From Bacteroidales bacterium (GTDB lineage: Bacteria > Bacteroidota > Bacteroidia > Bacteroidales > UBA932): a DNA stretch of 64,000 bases. Shown one piece after another: positions 39,196 through 47,920 of this stretch (positions are counted from its first letter, which is position 1; each line of letters starts with the position of its first letter). The translations under genes and the position numbers were made by a program. The notes under the pieces were generated by a model. The model did no database searches. It saw only the letters and a program-made list of their open reading frames with translations, and had not been told where the DNA came from. The stretch spans positions 62,001 through 126,000 of the forward strand of contig JAGBHM010000033.1 in NCBI GenBank assembly GCA_017935505.1. The letters run 5' to 3'.

Positions 39196-42100
39196 ATGTA
39201 CAGTAAAATTCTTACTTTCATTGCTGGATTTTTTCTGGTGACACAACTGGCTTATTCACAGACTAATCCAAGTGAATCGGCGCTACAGCAGGCTGGCAAC
39301 GAAGTTGCTGCTTATTTGAAACCACTTGCTGCAATAAATGTCAAAGTGGGTATAGACTCATTGCTGCAGAATGGTGATATAACTGAGGTACACCTTTCAA
39401 AACTGGCAAGCGACTATCCTTTCAGAGACAATACAGTAAAGGATATCTATGCAATTGTGGGCAAATATTTCCCAAATGTAAAGTTCAAAGTTTATGCAAA
39501 TGGTTCCACTATTGAGGAGCTTGCAAGCAAATTCTACTCTGCAGATATGCAGCCGGCTAAAAAGGGGGCAAAAGGAAAGAAGAATGTTAAGGGTGGCGAC
39601 AAACTTGTTACAGATCTGTCGAGGCCATATGAAATAACTGAGGGACTCCAGAACAGACATCTTGCACTATGGCAGAGCCATGGATTCTATTATGCCCAGC
39701 CTACAATGCGTTGGGAGTGGCAGAGAGCTCCGCTTTTCCAGACAGTGGAGGATATGTATACCCAGAGCTATGTATTGCCTTTCCTTGTTCCGATGTTGGA
39801 GAATGCTGGTGCGAATGTATTGCTTCCTAGAGAGAGAGATTGCTCTGATATAGAGGTGGTTGTTGATAATGACCAGCTATTTGGCGGATATTCTGAGATA
39901 GCAGGAAGCCTTTCGTGGAAAAATGGTGATTCTCAGGGGTTTGCCAATCCTCAAGAACAGTATGAATATGGTCAGAATCCATTCAGAATGGGAACTTACA
40001 GGGTTGCTCAAAGCTTGAGCCAGCAGGATCTTAAAGGTAAAAATGCGAAGAAGGAGAGTATTGCCAAATGGATCCCGGATATGCCTGAGAGTGGCGAGTA
40101 TGCTGTGTATGTTTCATACAAAACTCTTCCCAACAGTACAGATGCTGCATATTATACAGTAAAATACAAAGGTGGTGAGCGTGAGTTCAAAGTAAACCAG
40201 AAGATGGGTGGAGGTACATGGATATACTTGGGAACATTCCTTTTTGATAAGAATTCCGACAGTCAGGGTGTATACCTTACTAATGCAAATAGAGGTTTGA
40301 AATCATCAAAGAGCGCAGCTGTTGTAACTGCAGACGGTGTGAAATTCGGTGGCGGAATGGGTAATATCGCACGCAAACCGAATGGTGCCGCTGAGGAGTT
40401 TGCAGCTGAGGTGAGCGGCCATGCCCGCTTTACAGAGGGCTCGAGATATTGGTTGCAGTGGGCAGGTTTTGCAGATACAGTATACTCTTCAACCAAAAAT
40501 ATGAATGACTATACCGATGATTATACATCACGTGGCCGTTGGGTAAATACCATATCAGGCGGTTCTAAAGTGAATCCTGAGTATGAGGGATTAAATATTC
40601 CTATCGACCTTTCATTTGCATTCCATACAGATGCCGGTCTCTTCCCGGATGATTCAACTGTGGGTACTTTGATGATTTATACAAAACTGTCAAACGGTTC
40701 CGACAAATATCCTACAGGTGAGAGCCGTATGCTCGGTCGTGAGTATGCAGATATACTTCAAACTCAAATAGTTGACGATGTGCGTGCTACATTTGAGCCA
40801 AACTGGAGCCGCAGGGGATTGTGGGACCGTTCATATTCTGAGTCACGTACCCCTAATGTTCCTGCTGTATTGCTGGAGTTTTTGTCGCATCAGAACTTTG
40901 CAGATATGAAATATGGCCATGACCCTTATTTCAAATTTGTTGTGAGCCGTGCAATATATAAAGGCATGCTCAAGTTCCTCAGCCAGAAAGAGGGTATTCC
41001 ATATGTGGTTCAGCCTTTGCCTGTGAAGGATTTTGCTGCAGAGCTGGAGCAGTCACAAAACGGTATAAATGTGCGTTTGAGCTGGTCTGCAGTTGAAGAC
41101 AAATTGGAGCCTACAGCTGTCGCAAAGAGATATGTTGTCTATACCAAGGTCGGGGAGGATGGTTTTGATAATGGAACTGTTGTAACAGAGCCATCTGCCG
41201 TGATTGCGGTGGAGGCCAATAAAATTTACTCTTTTAAAGTGGTTGCCTTAAATGAGGGTGGAGCAAGTTTCCCTTCTGAAATACTCTCAGTAGGTGTTGC
41301 AGGCAATTATTCAAAAGAGAAGAGCGTGCTTGTTGTGAATGGTTTCAACAGGGTTGCAGGTCCTGCCTCATTCCAGTCGAAAGATTCTACTTTGGCAGGT
41401 TTCGATATCCGTAAGGATTTTGGTGTGCCATATATAAAGGATATTGCATTTATTGGTGCCCAATATGAATTCAGAAGGGAGATGCCATGGATGGACAATG
41501 ATGCATCAGGTTTCGGCTCTTGCTACTCAAATTATGCCGACAGAGTTGTTGCAGGAAATACATTTGACTATCCGGCAGTTCATGGAAAGGCCTTCATGAA
41601 GGCAGGTTATTCATTTGTATCGGCCTCTGCAGGTGCTGTAATGGCCGGCAATGTGGATCTGTCGGGTTATCCTATGGTAGATTTTATTATGGGTAAACAG
41701 GCCCAGACTCGTGACTGCAATGATCAGGTGAGGTTTGAGGTCTTCCCTGTTGCTCTGCAAAAGGCTATCTCCGCCTATTGCCAGGCTGGTGGAAATGTGT
41801 TGATTTCAGGTGCTGACGTGGCAACTGACTTGTGGGATAGCTACAATGTATCTGAGGAGAGTCAGAAATTTGCAAAAGAGGTGCTCAAATATAGATGGAT
41901 GACCGACTATGCGAGTGCTGAGGGTAAGGTTCAGGGTGCTTCAAATCCTTTTGGCTTCAAAGGAAAATACTCTTTCTGCACTAGATTGAATGAGAAAATC
42001 TATGCAGTGGAGGCTCCGGATGGTCTTGTGCCTGCTTCTGATGATGCTTATACAATTTTCAGATATTCCGACAACAAGGTCTCTGCAGGTGTGGCTTACA

Positions 42101-42210
42101 GCGGTGTTTACAAGACAGTTACATTGGGTTTCCCAATTGAGACTCTGGAGAGTGGAGAACAGATAGAGAGAATTGTGAAGGAAATTGTAACATTTTTTGA
42201 GGGAAAATAG
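39196..42210 (+). CDS. Large secreted N-acetylmuramoyl-L-alanine amidase (amidase_3) with inserted golvesin-like domain and Fn3 domain
   Basis: The protein has 1004 residues with a signal peptide (1-20, ending AYSQ). The amidase_3 fold is split: zinc-ligand candidates His162 (QSHGFYY) and Glu185 (TVEDMYTQ), then GANVLLPRERD near 209-219. An insertion of about 250 residues resembling the golvesin C-terminal beta-sandwich follows (FRMGTYRVAQSLSQQD near 265, WIPDMPESGEYAVYVSYKTLP near 293). The fold resumes with His477 (FAFHTDAG) and catalytic Glu561 (VPAVLLEFLSHQNF). A fibronectin-III-like domain runs from about 610 to 710, and the last 300 residues form an alpha/beta domain of unknown type. 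Similar proteins are often listed as xanthan lyase or golvesin-domain proteins. It probably trims peptidoglycan or a related polymer in the periplasm or cell envelope. Confidence 0.85.
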   Translation: MYSKILTFIAGFFLVTQLAYSQTNPSESALQQAGNEVAAYLKPLAAINVKVGIDSLLQNGDITEVHLSKLASDYPFRDNTVKDIYAIVGKYFPNVKFKVYANGSTIEELASKFYSADMQPAKKGAKGKKNVKGGDKLVTDLSRPYEITEGLQNRHLALWQSHGFYYAQPTMRWEWQRAPLFQTVEDMYTQSYVLPFLVPMLENAGANVLLPRERDCSDIEVVVDNDQLFGGYSEIAGSLSWKNGDSQGFANPQEQYEYGQNPFRMGTYRVAQSLSQQDLKGKNAKKESIAKWIPDMPESGEYAVYVSYKTLPNSTDAAYYTVKYKGGEREFKVNQKMGGGTWIYLGTFLFDKNSDSQGVYLTNANRGLKSSKSAAVVTADGVKFGGGMGNIARKPNGAAEEFAAEVSGHARFTEGSRYWLQWAGFADTVYSSTKNMNDYTDDYTSRGRWVNTISGGSKVNPEYEGLNIPIDLSFAFHTDAGLFPDDSTVGTLMIYTKLSNGSDKYPTGESRMLGREYADILQTQIVDDVRATFEPNWSRRGLWDRSYSESRTPNVPAVLLEFLSHQNFADMKYGHDPYFKFVVSRAIYKGMLKFLSQKEGIPYVVQPLPVKDFAAELEQSQNGINVRLSWSAVEDKLEPTAVAKRYVVYTKVGEDGFDNGTVVTEPSAVIAVEANKIYSFKVVALNEGGASFPSEILSVGVAGNYSKEKSVLVVNGFNRVAGPASFQSKDSTLAGFDIRKDFGVPYIKDIAFIGAQYEFRREMPWMDNDASGFGSCYSNYADRVVAGNTFDYPAVHGKAFMKAGYSFVSASAGAVMAGNVDLSGYPMVDFIMGKQAQTRDCNDQVRFEVFPVALQKAISAYCQAGGNVLISGADVATDLWDSYNVSEESQKFAKEVLKYRWMTDYASAEGKVQGASNPFGFKGKYSFCTRLNEKIYAVEAPDGLVPASDDAYTIFRYSDNKVSAGVAYSGVYKTVTLGFPIETLESGEQIERIVKEIVTFFEGK

Positions 42211-42251
42211 ATTTTTACTTGTTATTTATCAGAAATTTTCATTAAAAAGTG

Positions 42252-42259
42252 TAAATTTG
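42252..42259 (+). promoter_or_regulatory. -7 promoter box upstream of the CyuA-family gene
   Basis: TAAATTTG matches TAnnTTTG exactly and ends 16 bases before ATG 42276. It gives the gene its own transcript separate from the amidase. Confidence 0.55.
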
Positions 42260-42275
42260 CGAAAAATATAACGAC

Positions 42276-43592
42276 ATGACATTAGATAGAGAACTGGAAA
42301 TTATAGAACTCCTTCATAAAGAGGTGAAGCCTGCTTTGGGCTGTACAGAACCTGTAGCGGTTGCATTGGCCGTTGCCAGAGCTTGTGAGGAGCTTAGAAG
42401 CGGTGCTTGCACAGATGTGGAGCATATGGAGGTGGAGGTAAGTGCCAATATCCTCAAAAACGGAATGGGTGTAGGTATTCCGGGTACAGGTATGGTTGGA
42501 CTTCATATTGCCTCTGCGCTTGGTGTGACTTGCGGAAAATCGGAGTACAGGCTTGAAGTATTGAAGGATATTGATGCGGAAACTCTTGAGGCTGCAAAAA
42601 AAATGGTTGCCGACGGCCGCATAAAGATTTCATTGGCCGATACCACTGTTAAATTGTATATCAAGGCAACAGCCGTATCTGGAGAGAACAGGGCATCAGC
42701 TGTTATAAAGGATAATCACGATTCGATAATATCGGTTACACTGAATGGAGAAGAGAGGCTTGCTTCCTCTGCAAACAGTGTGGACGGAGAGCAGGCTGTT
42801 GAGAATGTTGCGGAGAAGACCACACTCGACTATAAACTTACAGTAAAAGAGATTCTTGAATTTGCCCAAAGTGCCAAATATGAAAATATTGAGTTTATTC
42901 TCGACTCTGTAAAACTCAATTATGCTCTGGCAGAAGAGGGTCTTAAGAATGATTATGGTCTGAGAGTTGGAAAGACGCTTGTTAATAAGAACCATACATC
43001 TGTTTTTGGAGATTCGATGCTGACCTATGCCATGGCTGCAACTGCGGCCGCTTCCGATGCCCGTATGGCGGGATGCACACTTCCTGCAATGAGCAACTCC
43101 GGCAGTGGAAACCAGGGTATTACAGTAACAGTTCCTGTGATAGCTGTAGGAAAGCAGATGGGAGTTTCTCAGGAGGAATTGGCAAGGGCGCTGGTGTTGA
43201 GCCATCTGATAGCAATACATATCAAGGGATATTTGGGAAAACTCTCTGCCCTTTGCGGTTGTGTGATTGCCTCTACCGGCTCTTCATGTGGTATCGTTTA
43301 CCTTAAGGGCGGAAACTATGACCAGATTTGCGCTGCAATAAAAAATATGGTTGGAAACATTACCGGAATGGTTTGTGATGGTGCAAAAGTTGGATGTGCG
43401 CTTAAAGTGGCCTCTGGTGTATCCTCTTCAATCCAGTCTGCAATGCTGGCTCTCGACAATATCTGCATCTCTTCAAATGACGGTATTATTGAAGATTGCA
43501 TTGAGAAGACAATCTTTAACCTTGGCAATCTGGGATCAAAAGGAATGCAGGTTACAGACCGTATGATTCTGGATATCATGGTAAGCAAATAG
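42276..43592 (+). CDS. cyuA: L-cysteine desulfidase / L-serine ammonia-lyase alpha-like protein (CyuA, UPF0597 family)
   Basis: The protein has 438 residues. The family's start is VKPALGCTEPVAVALAVARA near 17-36, with the first cluster Cys. Conserved Cys-rich segments ARMAGCTLPAMSNSGSGNQGITVTVPV near 266 and LSALCGCVIASTGSSCGIVYLKGG near 322-345 supply the other [4Fe-4S] ligands. CyuA (formerly YhaM) breaks L-cysteine into pyruvate, H2S and ammonia; the family was earlier grouped with iron-sulfur L-serine dehydratases. It lies about 3 kb from the D-cysteine desulfhydrase-like gene, so both cysteine enantiomers may be degraded here. Confidence 0.88.
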   Translation: MTLDRELEIIELLHKEVKPALGCTEPVAVALAVARACEELRSGACTDVEHMEVEVSANILKNGMGVGIPGTGMVGLHIASALGVTCGKSEYRLEVLKDIDAETLEAAKKMVADGRIKISLADTTVKLYIKATAVSGENRASAVIKDNHDSIISVTLNGEERLASSANSVDGEQAVENVAEKTTLDYKLTVKEILEFAQSAKYENIEFILDSVKLNYALAEEGLKNDYGLRVGKTLVNKNHTSVFGDSMLTYAMAATAAASDARMAGCTLPAMSNSGSGNQGITVTVPVIAVGKQMGVSQEELARALVLSHLIAIHIKGYLGKLSALCGCVIASTGSSCGIVYLKGGNYDQICAAIKNMVGNITGMVCDGAKVGCALKVASGVSSSIQSAMLALDNICISSNDGIIEDCIEKTIFNLGNLGSKGMQVTDRMILDIMVSK

Positions 43593-43642
43593 TGCAGTGA
43601 TAATATGGCAGGAACAGATCTGATTGCGCCTGCTGCAAATGA

Positions 43643-43672
43643 AAAGAGGATGCCCTAATGGACATCCTCTTT
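43643..43672 (-). terminator. Terminator of RNase P RNA
   Basis: On the minus strand AAAGAGGATG (43672-43663) pairs perfectly with CATCCTCTTT (43652-43643), with further GG/CC pairs inside. A T-rich tail follows, but it is short (TTTTCATTT if the last stem bases are counted). The hairpin could also serve the convergent CyuA gene. Confidence 0.7.
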
Positions 43673-43678
43673 GTATTA

Positions 43679-44022
43679 TAGGTGGACCTGTAAGCCGAAT
43701 TCTGTACTTCAGACTGGTGGACGGACCACCCTAAGAAGCTTCTATCATTTATCTGTTGCAGCCTACCCCCCAACAACGGACGGGCAACCCTTGAATGTTG
43801 GTATACATGGCCTTGCAAGTTGTAGTGGAGTACTGCATGTACGTCGCCGTACACACCCGTGAGCTCTTGCCTCACGTTTTCACCCTTGCCACAGTTGCCC
43901 GTGGCGGTTATTTTCTGTTACCCCTGGCATAAGCTTTCGCCCATCTGCGCTTTCCGCAGTACAATGCCCTCTCTTGTCCGGACTTTCCTCCCGGTTTCCC
44001 GAGCGATAGAACGGCCCACCGA
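43679..44022 (-). ncRNA. rnpB: RNase P RNA, bacterial type A
   Basis: On the minus strand the 5' part has GAGGAAAGTCCGGAC (about 43992-43978) and the 3' part ACAGAATTCGGCTTA (about 43705-43691), the two universal RNase P signatures. P1 pairs GGTGGGCC (44020-44013) with GGTCCACC (43688-43681), with one G-U pair. Internal segments include GGGCGAAAGCTTATGCCAGGGGTAACAG-like type A loops and the GTGAAAACGTGAGGCAAGAGC region. The ends are set from P1 and the -7 box. It is the catalytic RNA that trims tRNA 5' ends. The length of about 344 bases fits. Confidence 0.95.
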
Positions 44023-44027
44023 CGCTG

Positions 44028-44035
44028 CAAAGGTA
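44028..44035 (-). promoter_or_regulatory. -7 promoter box of rnpB
   Basis: The minus strand reads TACCTTTG, an exact TAnnTTTG match, 6-8 bases upstream of the inferred RNA 5' end at 44020-44022. Confidence 0.65.
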
Positions 44036-44117
44036 ACTCTTTTTTCATATTTTTTGGCTTTTATCGCAGAGTTGTGGTAAAGTTTTTGTAATCTTGCATT
44101 TTATTAAAAATATCTTG

Positions 44118-44906
44118 ATGTATATCTATAAAAAACTTTTAAGGAATATTTTTACTGCAGCAGTTGTGATTATGCTGTCGGGATTGATGAATTGTTCATA
44201 CACCCAGCAGCCTGTAAATTATAAATTGAAGGTGGTGCAGACTCTTCCTCACGACAGAAATGCCTACACCCAGGGGCTCTTTTTTCATGACGGAGTGCTT
44301 TATGAGAGTTGCGGACAATATGGGCAGTCCCATTTCAAAAAGAGTGATCTGACTACCGGCAAGAGCCTGAGACGCCTCAATTTTGATCCCCAATACTTTG
44401 TTGAAGGGTCGTGTGTTGTGGATGGCCGTGCATATATTCTCACATGGCAGGAGCACAAATGTTTTGTATATGATATAAATTCCTTCAACTATCTTGGAGA
44501 ATTCCGTAACTATACCGAAGGATGGGGATTGACCACAGATGGCAAGAATCTGATTATGAGCGACGGTTCTTCTTTGCTCTATTTTATTGATCCAATGACT
44601 TTTGTCGTAAAATCGAAACTTAATGTAAAGCTCAACGGAAACCCTGTGATGTATCTGAATGAGCTTGAATATATCGATGGCGACATCTGGGCCAATGTTT
44701 ATGGTTCAGACACTATAATGATAATAGATCCCTCTTCAGGTAGGGTAAAAGGGTGTGTAGATTGCAGGAATCTGCTGCCACGTTCGCTATACACTTCAAC
44801 TACTGATGTGCTTAATGGAATAGCATATAATCCTGTGACAAAATCGGTCTATCTTACCGGCAAGAACTGGCCTAAAATGTACAAGATAGAGTTGGTAAAG
44901 AGATAG
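44118..44906 (+). CDS. Glutaminyl-peptide cyclotransferase (propeller type)
   Basis: The protein has 262 residues from ATG 44118; a TTG eight codons earlier is possible. The N-terminus is a signal peptide ending LMNCSYTQQ, with Cys as a possible but imperfect lipidation site. The propeller repeats carry the family's motifs: PHDRNAYTQGLFFHDGVLYESCGQYGQS near 41-70, YFVEGSCVVDGRAYILTWQEHKCFVYD near 93-119, NLIMSDGSSLLYFIDP near 137 and YLNELEYIDGDIWANVYGSD near 175. It converts N-terminal Gln of secreted proteins to pyroglutamate in the periplasm. The PnuC gene starts 3 bases after it. Confidence 0.88.
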   Translation: MYIYKKLLRNIFTAAVVIMLSGLMNCSYTQQPVNYKLKVVQTLPHDRNAYTQGLFFHDGVLYESCGQYGQSHFKKSDLTTGKSLRRLNFDPQYFVEGSCVVDGRAYILTWQEHKCFVYDINSFNYLGEFRNYTEGWGLTTDGKNLIMSDGSSLLYFIDPMTFVVKSKLNVKLNGNPVMYLNELEYIDGDIWANVYGSDTIMIIDPSSGRVKGCVDCRNLLPRSLYTSTTDVLNGIAYNPVTKSVYLTGKNWPKMYKIELVKR

Positions 44907-44909
44907 TTT

Positions 44910-45506
44910 ATGGAGCAGGCTATTGAATATTTCGGTTTTATAACAGGCCTTCTCTACCTTTATTGGGAGATACGTCAGAATAATCTGATGTGGGTTGTTG
45001 GTATACTGTCGGCCATGGCATATATTGCTGTATTTGCACAGAGTGGTTTGTATGCGGCAATGTCGTTCCAGGTCTATTATCTGGTTGTGAGCATCTACGG
45101 GCTCTATGTATGGCATAGAGATAAGAAAAGAGGTAAAGTGTCTGAAAATGAGAATGATGAGGCTTGTGATAATTTGGTGTACAGAGTGTTGGACTGGAAA
45201 ATGGTTCTGGCCAGCACCTTTGCATCGCTGGCAATATTCTTCCTGCTTTACATTGTGCTTGAAAAATTTACAGGAGATCCGATGCCTGCAGCAGATGCTG
45301 TTATAACTGCATTGAGTATTGTGGCCACCTACTGGCTAGGAAGACTCTATATCCACCAATGGATTCTATGGATTGTTGTTGATCTGCTGAGCGTGTTTCT
45401 CTTTTTTTCTCAGGCTCTCTATCCGACAGCACTCCTATATGTGCTCTATACAGTGTGTGCCGTATATGGATTTGTGCATTGGAAGAAAAAAGGGATAAAG
45501 CTGTAG
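44910..45506 (+). CDS. pnuC: PnuC-family nicotinamide riboside / vitamin transporter
   Basis: The protein has 198 residues with seven or so membrane helices. PnuC features are GLLYLYWEIRQNNLMWVVGILSAMAYI near 12-38, SFQVYYLVVSIYGLYVWHRDK near 52-72, TALSIVATYWLGRLYIHQWILWIVVDLLSVFLFF near 133-166, and YTVCAVYGFVHWKKKG at the end. It brings nicotinamide riboside, or in relatives thiamine or riboflavin, into the cell by facilitated diffusion. No riboswitch is seen upstream, as the gene follows the cyclotransferase by 3 bases. Confidence 0.85.
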   Translation: MEQAIEYFGFITGLLYLYWEIRQNNLMWVVGILSAMAYIAVFAQSGLYAAMSFQVYYLVVSIYGLYVWHRDKKRGKVSENENDEACDNLVYRVLDWKMVLASTFASLAIFFLLYIVLEKFTGDPMPAADAVITALSIVATYWLGRLYIHQWILWIVVDLLSVFLFFSQALYPTALLYVLYTVCAVYGFVHWKKKGIKL

Positions 45507-45559
45507 AGCCTGTTTATGTTAAGTTTGTAACAAGTGTGTGAAAATTAACATATTTTTAG

Positions 45560-45567
45560 TAATTTTG
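45560..45567 (+). promoter_or_regulatory. -7 promoter box of the kinase-murQ transcript
   Basis: TAATTTTG matches TAnnTTTG, with a weak TGTG 19 bases upstream (45537-45540). It ends 42 bases before ATG 45610. Confidence 0.5.
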
Positions 45568-45609
45568 CGCCGCTAACAAATATACTTATTACACCCTAAA
45601 TTTATACTG

Positions 45610-46443
45610 ATGCGACTAATAGCAGACAGCGGTTCTACAAAAGTGGATTGGAGAGCCATTCTCGAAGATGGTACAGTAAAATCAATCAGTACCGAAGGCA
45701 TTAATCCGGTATTCCAGACAAAGGATTATATAGTTGATATATTCAAAACCAAATTGTTGCCTGAACTGGGCCCAGATGTAAAGGAGATTTTCTTCTATGG
45801 TGCCGGTATTCTTTCGGCAGAACTTTCACAGACATTGTCGGATGCATTCAGGGAGGTATTCCCTCAATCGGTATGCTATGCAGCTTCTGACATTCTGGCT
45901 GCTGCAAGGGCTCTATGTGGCCGCGAGGCAGGTATAGCATGTATTCTTGGAACAGGTGGAAATACATCATTCTACGATGGAAATGAGATTGTCAAAGGTG
46001 TGAAAGCCGGTGGATTTATCCTTGGAGATGAGGCCAGTGGCGGAGTTTTGGGCAAAAAACTTGTTTCAGATTTCATCAAGGGTCTTCTTCCTAAAGAGAT
46101 TGAGGAGGAGTTTGTAAAGAGGTATGACCTCGATTATCCTAAGATTGTGGCAAAAGTCTACAAGGAGCCGCTTCCAAGCCGTTTCCTTGCCTCTTTCTCA
46201 CCATTCATCAATGAGTTCAGGTCACATCCTCATATCGACAACCTGCTCAGGACAAGCTTTGATGAGTTCATTACCCGCAACATCTACCAGTATGACTACA
46301 AGAATTACTCGGTAAACCTTGTAGGCTCTGTGGCTTATTATTATCAGGATATCCTCAAGGAGGTCGCTGAGAAACGTGGTGTGACTATCGGTAAAATACT
46401 CAAAACACCTATCGAGGGACTTATCGAGTATCATAAAAACTAA
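45610..46443 (+). CDS. BadF/BadG-type sugar kinase, probable N-acetylglucosamine/N-acetylmuramic acid kinase
   Basis: The protein has 277 residues. ASKHA kinase motifs are the phosphate-1 loop LIADSGSTKVDW near 3-14, the phosphate-2 loop ACILGTGGNTSFYDG near 115-129 and the adenosine region GGFILGDEASGGVLGKKL near 136-153. The size and motifs fit N-acetylglucosamine kinase-like BadF proteins, including MurK-type kinases of bacteria that scavenge MurNAc. It is followed 29 bases later by murQ, which strongly suggests that it phosphorylates MurNAc, or both amino sugars, from cell-wall turnover. Confidence 0.85.
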   Translation: MRLIADSGSTKVDWRAILEDGTVKSISTEGINPVFQTKDYIVDIFKTKLLPELGPDVKEIFFYGAGILSAELSQTLSDAFREVFPQSVCYAASDILAAARALCGREAGIACILGTGGNTSFYDGNEIVKGVKAGGFILGDEASGGVLGKKLVSDFIKGLLPKEIEEEFVKRYDLDYPKIVAKVYKEPLPSRFLASFSPFINEFRSHPHIDNLLRTSFDEFITRNIYQYDYKNYSVNLVGSVAYYYQDILKEVAEKRGVTIGKILKTPIEGLIEYHKN

Positions 46444-46472
46444 TTGAAAATATAATTAAAACATAAAATAGT

Positions 46473-47285
46473 ATGAAAGTTACTGAACAATCATCCAATT
46501 ACGCCAATTTGGACAAAATGTCCACTGAGGAGTTGTTGAAAAATATGAATAATGAGGACAAGAATGTGCCTGTTGCTGTAGAGAAATGTATTCCTCAAAT
46601 TGAGAAACTTGTAGACGGTATTGTTGAGAGAATGAAAAAAGGTGGAAGACTCTTCTATCTTGGTGCCGGTACAAGCGGCCGTCTTGGTATCCTTGATGCT
46701 TCTGAGATACCTCCTACATATGGTGCTCCATTTGATCTTATCATTGGTCTGATTGCCGGTGGTGATACTGCAATCCGCAAGGCTGTGGAGAATGCTGAGG
46801 ATGACCTTGAGCAGGGTTGGAAAGATATGCTTCCTTACAATATCAATGAAAATGATACAGTTGTAGGTATTGCTGCTTCAGGTTCAACTCCTTATGTTAT
46901 CGGTGCCGTAAGAGAGGCTAAGAAACGTGGAATTCTCACTGCTTGCATCACTTGTAACCCTGGTGCTGCTGTTGCTGCTGAGGTTGATATTCCAATCGTT
47001 GCAGTAGTAGGTCCTGAGTTCGTTACAGGAAGTACACGTATGAAATCAGGTACTGCACAGAAACTTATCCTCAATATGATATCTACTTCAACTATGATCA
47101 AAATGGGTCATGTGAAGGGCAACAAGATGGTTGACATGCAGTTGAGCAATGCAAAACTTGTTGACAGAGGAACAAGAATGATCATGGATGAGGCTGGCAT
47201 TACAGATTACGAGTATGCAAAGGGGTTGCTTCTTGAGCACGGTTCTGTAAGAAATGCCGTAGATTTCTACAACGCCAATAAATAA
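46473..47285 (+). CDS. murQ: N-acetylmuramic acid 6-phosphate etherase
   Basis: The protein has 270 residues. The SIS-domain signature [28 protein letters not shown] lies near 57-84 with the catalytic Glu in SEIPPTYG, and [23 protein letters not shown] is near 132-154. The C-terminal [36 protein letters not shown] segment is highly conserved in MurQ. It removes the D-lactyl ether from MurNAc-6-phosphate to give GlcNAc-6-phosphate in cell-wall recycling. The protein is slightly shorter than E. coli MurQ (about 298 residues), the difference being at the termini. Confidence 0.95.
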   Translation: MKVTEQSSNYANLDKMSTEELLKNMNNEDKNVPVAVEKCIPQIEKLVDGIVERMKKGGRLFYLGAGTSGRLGILDASEIPPTYGAPFDLIIGLIAGGDTAIRKAVENAEDDLEQGWKDMLPYNINENDTVVGIAASGSTPYVIGAVREAKKRGILTACITCNPGAAVAAEVDIPIVAVVGPEFVTGSTRMKSGTAQKLILNMISTSTMIKMGHVKGNKMVDMQLSNAKLVDRGTRMIMDEAGITDYEYAKGLLLEHGSVRNAVDFYNANK

Positions 47286-47287
47286 TA

Positions 47288-47902
47288 ATGTTCAGGCAGA
47301 ATTACTCTTCGGTACTGCTGGAAAAGGCTGTTGATGAATTTTCGTCACTTCCGGGTATAGGGCGTAAGAGCGCTTTGCGCCTTGCGCTTCACCTTTTGAA
47401 ACAGCCGCAGGAAAATGTGGAGAGATTTGGAAACTCCTTCATTGCATTAAGAAAGGGGGTGAAATATTGCAACGTATGCAATATGATTTCCGACGAAAAT
47501 ATCTGCTCCGTATGTTCTGATTCTTCGCGTGACCGCTCTATAATATGTGTTGTAGAGAGCATAAGGGATGTTCTGAGCATTGAAAATACAGGCCAGTACC
47601 GTGGACTGTACCATGTTTTGGGTGGTATAATTTCTCCAATGGATGGAGTTGGCCCGGGTGATCTGCCTATAAAGGAATTGACGGAAAGGGTTGTTTCCGG
47701 AGAAGTAAAAGAGGTGATATTGGCTCTCAGTACCAGTATGGAGGGTGAAACCACCTCTTTTTATCTATATAAAAAACTGAGTGGCACAGGTGTGCAGATA
47801 ACCACAATTGCGCGCGGTGTGGGTTTTGGCGATGACCTTGAGTATACAGATGAACTGACCCTTGGCAAGAGCATAGAGAACAGGCATCTGTTCAAATTTT
47901 AA
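47288..47902 (+). CDS. recR: Recombination mediator RecR
   Basis: The protein has 204 residues, full length. The helix-hairpin-helix region is [17 protein letters not shown] near 20-36, the zinc finger has Cys at 61, 64, 73 and 76 (CNVC, CSVC), and the Toprim domain has [16 protein letters not shown] near 85-100 and [16 protein letters not shown]. The C-terminal part has [20 protein letters not shown]. It loads RecA on SSB-coated DNA together with RecO and RecF. The start follows murQ by 2 bases, an operon arrangement without obvious functional link. Confidence 0.96.
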   Translation: MFRQNYSSVLLEKAVDEFSSLPGIGRKSALRLALHLLKQPQENVERFGNSFIALRKGVKYCNVCNMISDENICSVCSDSSRDRSIICVVESIRDVLSIENTGQYRGLYHVLGGIISPMDGVGPGDLPIKELTERVVSGEVKEVILALSTSMEGETTSFYLYKKLSGTGVQITTIARGVGFGDDLEYTDELTLGKSIENRHLFKF

Positions 47903-47920
47903 AATACTTAAAAAATAGTT

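Noticed and set aside
43576..44080. Short ORFs on both strands between cyuA and the cyclotransferase gene
   Set aside because: They lie inside RNase P RNA, whose signatures and P1 pairing explain the sequence.
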